This document shows, one piece after another, positions 61,161 to 64,000 of a DNA stretch of 64,000 bases. The number at the start of each line of letters is the position of its first letter. Positions within the stretch are counted from its first letter, which is position 1. Under the pieces are notes generated by a model. It saw only the letters and a list, made by a program, of their open reading frames with translations, made no database searches and was not told the DNA's origin. Where the stretch lies: assembly GCF_034702125.1 (NCBI RefSeq), contig NC_085875.1, positions 46,153,270 to 46,217,269 of the forward strand. Reading direction: 5' to 3'. Both the position numbers and the translations under genes were made by a program. The DNA comes from Engraulis encrasicolus. Taxonomy: Eukaryota; Chordata; Actinopteri; Clupeiformes; Engraulidae.

Positions 61161-62289
61161 TCTTTTTGTTGTTGTTTCAACTCTGTATGTGTCACACTGA
61201 TCAGCGGTTGTATGGAATGTAGTTCTTTTTTAATAAGCAAACCATTCAGTACGTTAGTTGCATTACAGTAGGACTTAAAAGTTCATATGGGTTTGAGTAG
61301 GCTTCACCTAAACATGTCGTTACCAAAGTGAAGTCGAACTGAACAATAAGGGGAAAAGGTCACACCATGCTTATTCTTAAATTACATTAGGGCTTATAAT
61401 GGCTTGACCATCAAGGGTTCCTTGAATTGTATATTTACTAATAAGCCAACAGGAATTCAGAGTTGTGTACAGTGCACTTCAAAGTAAGTTACTAACAGAA
61501 AAAGATGGATAATCAGTATTTAACAGACACCAACAACGGCATAAAACCTACTGCAAGCACGTGGAAGAACTGAAGACCCAGTTACAGATACTAGTCTGTT
61601 ATCCATTGTTTGTGGTTCTTGGTTCAGAGGAGGAGACCCCCACTTTGTCTTTTTACCCCACGTCATCTGGTCAGCAATCAAGGCCCATAAAGGGCCCTAG
61701 TGGGGAAGTGGTCCACCTGGCCGTAAGAGGAACCGCTCTGTATTGTACTGCGGGGGGTGAAGGCAGGCCTGGACTGGGACATAAAAAAACAGGCTGGGCA
61801 TTTTTGGCCAAGACCAGTCCACCATTCATTGAGAGAGACAATGAAGCCTGTAACAATACCTTTTTTGTGTTCTATTGTGAGCTATTTTGACCACATCAGG
61901 CAAAATGAATATTTAAATCTGACTTGGACAGGTCAGCTGTAGGCCTAATAGCAGCGTGAGGACTGATAGCCTACCACTACATTGAGGGGAGAAGGAGCAG
62001 GCCAAAATCATCAACAGTCCACTGGGTGAATGCCCTGTATGCCTTATTGCCAATCCAGCTATGGGTGAAAGCCATAGCCTTTGGCACAAGGGTGCCGCCT
62101 CAGAGTGTTGGGTTACAGCCGCAGCATATGGGGAGTGCACTTACACCCGGCGCGCTCTGCTGTGCTGTGCTGTTATCAAGCAAACATGAGGGAGAGGAGA
62201 AGAGAGAAGGGCTCTCACTATCACCTTTGTCACACAGACACACCCCCACTTCCAACCGACACACCAGCAGGCCTCATTGTGCTGCTCAA

Positions 62290-62303
62290 CCATGCAAACA
62301 CAG

Positions 62304-62334
<31 letters not shown>

Positions 62335-62410
62335 TGTGTTTGTTTCCTGGGGGAAGAGAAAGAGTGCCAATAGTGAAGTGTGTGTGTGCGTGCGTGCGTG
62401 TGTGTGTTTG
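62290..62410. repeat. (TG)n tandem unit
   Basis: TG runs with a duplicated unit of about 70 bases: 'cctgggggaagagaaagagt' at 62347 and 'cctgggggaagagaaagagc' at 62414. Confidence 0.75.
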
Positions 62411-62654
62411 TCTCCTGGGGGAAGAGAAAGAGCGCCACTAGTGTGGTGGATCTGTCGATGGAGGCAGTAGAGAATCCATGCTCCTCTGAAAGGGGGTGTG
62501 ACTGGCAATGTGTTAGGTGATGTCAGTCAGACTCAGTAACTGACAAAACGTATCCGGCGTGTTTGAGTGTGAGGGCGGCCGAATACAGAGAGACCTGCTA
62601 GACTGGCTGAGGCCACAACCGCCACCTAGATATGCAGTCAGACTCACCGCCAGG

Positions 62655-62812
62655 GAAGCCAGCAGGGGGCGGGGCGCAAAGGGGTCAGGTGTCCCGGGCC
62701 CAGGGAGACGCAAGGCCAAGAATTGGTTTCTCATTACATTGTATGCATTGAGTGGGGTTGGCTATTGCAGTTGACTTTGTCCTGTGCCCGGCCAAAAATG
62801 TCTGCGGCCCTG
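62655..62812 (+). repeat. Dispersed 'gggcccagggaga' repeat, copy 4
   Basis: Best preserved of the four: 'gcaaaggggtcaggtgtccc', 'gggcccagggagacg', 'ctcattacattgtatgcatt', 'gactttgtcctgtgcccggc', 'ctgcggccctg'. The rest of 61160-64000 shows no gene. Confidence 0.65.
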
Positions 62813-64000
62813 TTCACGGTAATGTGGCTTCTGTGAGGAAGAGGCACGGGCACTTGGCAAGGGCCAAGATCTCTCGCACTGTGTCTTGGGGCTTGGAGCT
62901 TTAATCAGCATTGTTTGGATGCTTTTGATGTGTGGAGATGAATGTATGTAAAGGGTTGCGGGGGTAAAGGGTTGCGTTGTAGTGTAGCTTTTGATGTGCT
63001 GCCACTTTGGCACGATGACTGTCGTAGTTGTGCTGAGTTACTTGCAGTTAAAGGTGCCATGGTTGAACAGGGTGCTACTTATCCTTGTTTGGTGACAAGA
63101 TTAATTTACTTGAAAACGTTACATAGGTGTCATTTAAGTACATTGAGCATAGCTGTTATAATTCTTGCCAGATAATGATGGTGCATCAGAGTTGTCTTTT
63201 GACACTAGCATGACCATACAGGCATTAGATTCCAGACCAAATACCACTAACATAACACTATGTCAAAATGGAGTTAAAGCACTATACAGAGCTATGCCTC
63301 TCCCCTTTATTCATTTACCCACTTATTACCAGTTGAAAGGCAGGCTGGCTAAAACAAGGTATAGTTCCAACCGAGGGTATCCAGGATGGTATATCATCCA
63401 ACAGACTGAATTTAGATGGACCCATAATGTGTTGTCTTTGTCAGTTTTAAGTATCCACTGTATGGGAACATGTAGTACTTGTTGAAAGAGGGGGAAAATG
63501 GAGCTGGGTGAGAGAGAGAAAGAGAGAGAGAAACCAAAATACACAAAGCCAGGAATGGCCTAGAAAGGGGCCCCGGTTTCCCAGTATAGCTACACATTAA
63601 CACCTTTTCCCCTGTTCACACCAGGAAGTGCTGCCTGCCTGTACGGCCTTTGTGTTCACTGTCCATGCAGCCTACGCAGGCCGCATGCGGCCCAGGCTTT
63701 GATTTGTGGCCTCTTCCTTATCAGGGTGACATGACAGGTTTGTGACCAAGGGCTGTTGTTTATTATTATGGCGACTCACATCCGTCTCACCACACACAAG
63801 AAGAGAAGATTTAAAACATCACTTTGCACTTTTTATTTGGTCCCTGAGTATTCTCCCTCTTCAGACCATATTAGTGCAAAGACGTTGAATACTTTGTTTG
63901 AAGATTGAAGCTGCATAACCCTTAGTTTTCAAGTTCCTTATAATCAAACTCCTTATAACTGGACTCTTTAAAAAAAAAAAAATCGTTGTGAAATCTTTGC

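Noticed and set aside
61561..61890. 109-residue plus-strand open frame downstream of mycl
   Set aside because: No recognisable motif; contains repeat-like sequence and no splice or promoter context.
63165..63485. 106-residue open frame near the window end
   Set aside because: No similarity to a known family that I can recognise, composition like surrounding non-coding DNA.

Overview
This is vertebrate, almost certainly teleost fish, genomic DNA. The evidence is split genes with GT-AG introns, many long (CA)n, (GA)n, (GACA)n and (GAAA)n microsatellites, tRNA-derived SINEs, fold-back MITEs, hAT-type elements and LINE remnants of kinds common in fish. Nothing points to a bacterial or viral genome. 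One ambiguous base lies in a (CA)n run at 837.

Two complete protein-coding genes are present, arranged head to head. On the minus strand (31186 down to 7312) is mfsd2a, the sodium-dependent lysophosphatidylcholine (LPC/DHA) symporter. I resolved 14 coding exons that join with consistent phase into 527 codons. On the plus strand (58345-60402) is mycl, encoding L-Myc, with two coding exons and 424 codons. It carries Myc boxes and a C-terminal bHLH-leucine zipper. As far as I recall, the human MYCL and MFSD2A genes at 1p34 are also divergent neighbours, so the synteny supports both calls. I cannot decide between the teleost duplicates (aa/ab for mfsd2a, a/b for mycl) from the sequence alone.

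Layout: 1-5500 is repeat-rich 3' flank of mfsd2a (a SINE, a short hAT element with target-site duplication, a Harbinger-like MITE, a tRNA-like composite repeat). 5570-7311 is the probable mfsd2a 3' UTR. 7312-31186 is mfsd2a, with introns that hold SINEs, microsatellites that abut several splice sites, a 939-bp fold-back element nested in an older repeat, two smaller palindromic MITEs, and a degenerate duplicate of exon 11. 31187-57250 is a 26-kb intergenic region filled with mobile-element remnants: a 1.08-kb inverted-repeat element with eight copies of a 'CCCTAAWGTGGGAC' motif, a 1.48-kb hAT-like element with a perfect 8-bp duplication, a 5'-truncated frameshifted LINE with reverse transcriptase, a broken Ty3/gypsy pol, a TA-flanked MITE and SINEs. 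57250-61160 is mycl with its probable promoter, UTRs and poly(A) signal. 61160-64000 is non-coding flank with repeats.

The two genes have no obvious joint biochemical role: one is a membrane lipid transporter and the other a nuclear transcription factor. Their proximity is best read as conserved vertebrate synteny. I saw no convincing new enzymatic or defence system. The most unusual material is the transposon structure and the microsatellite-splice-site juxtapositions in mfsd2a.
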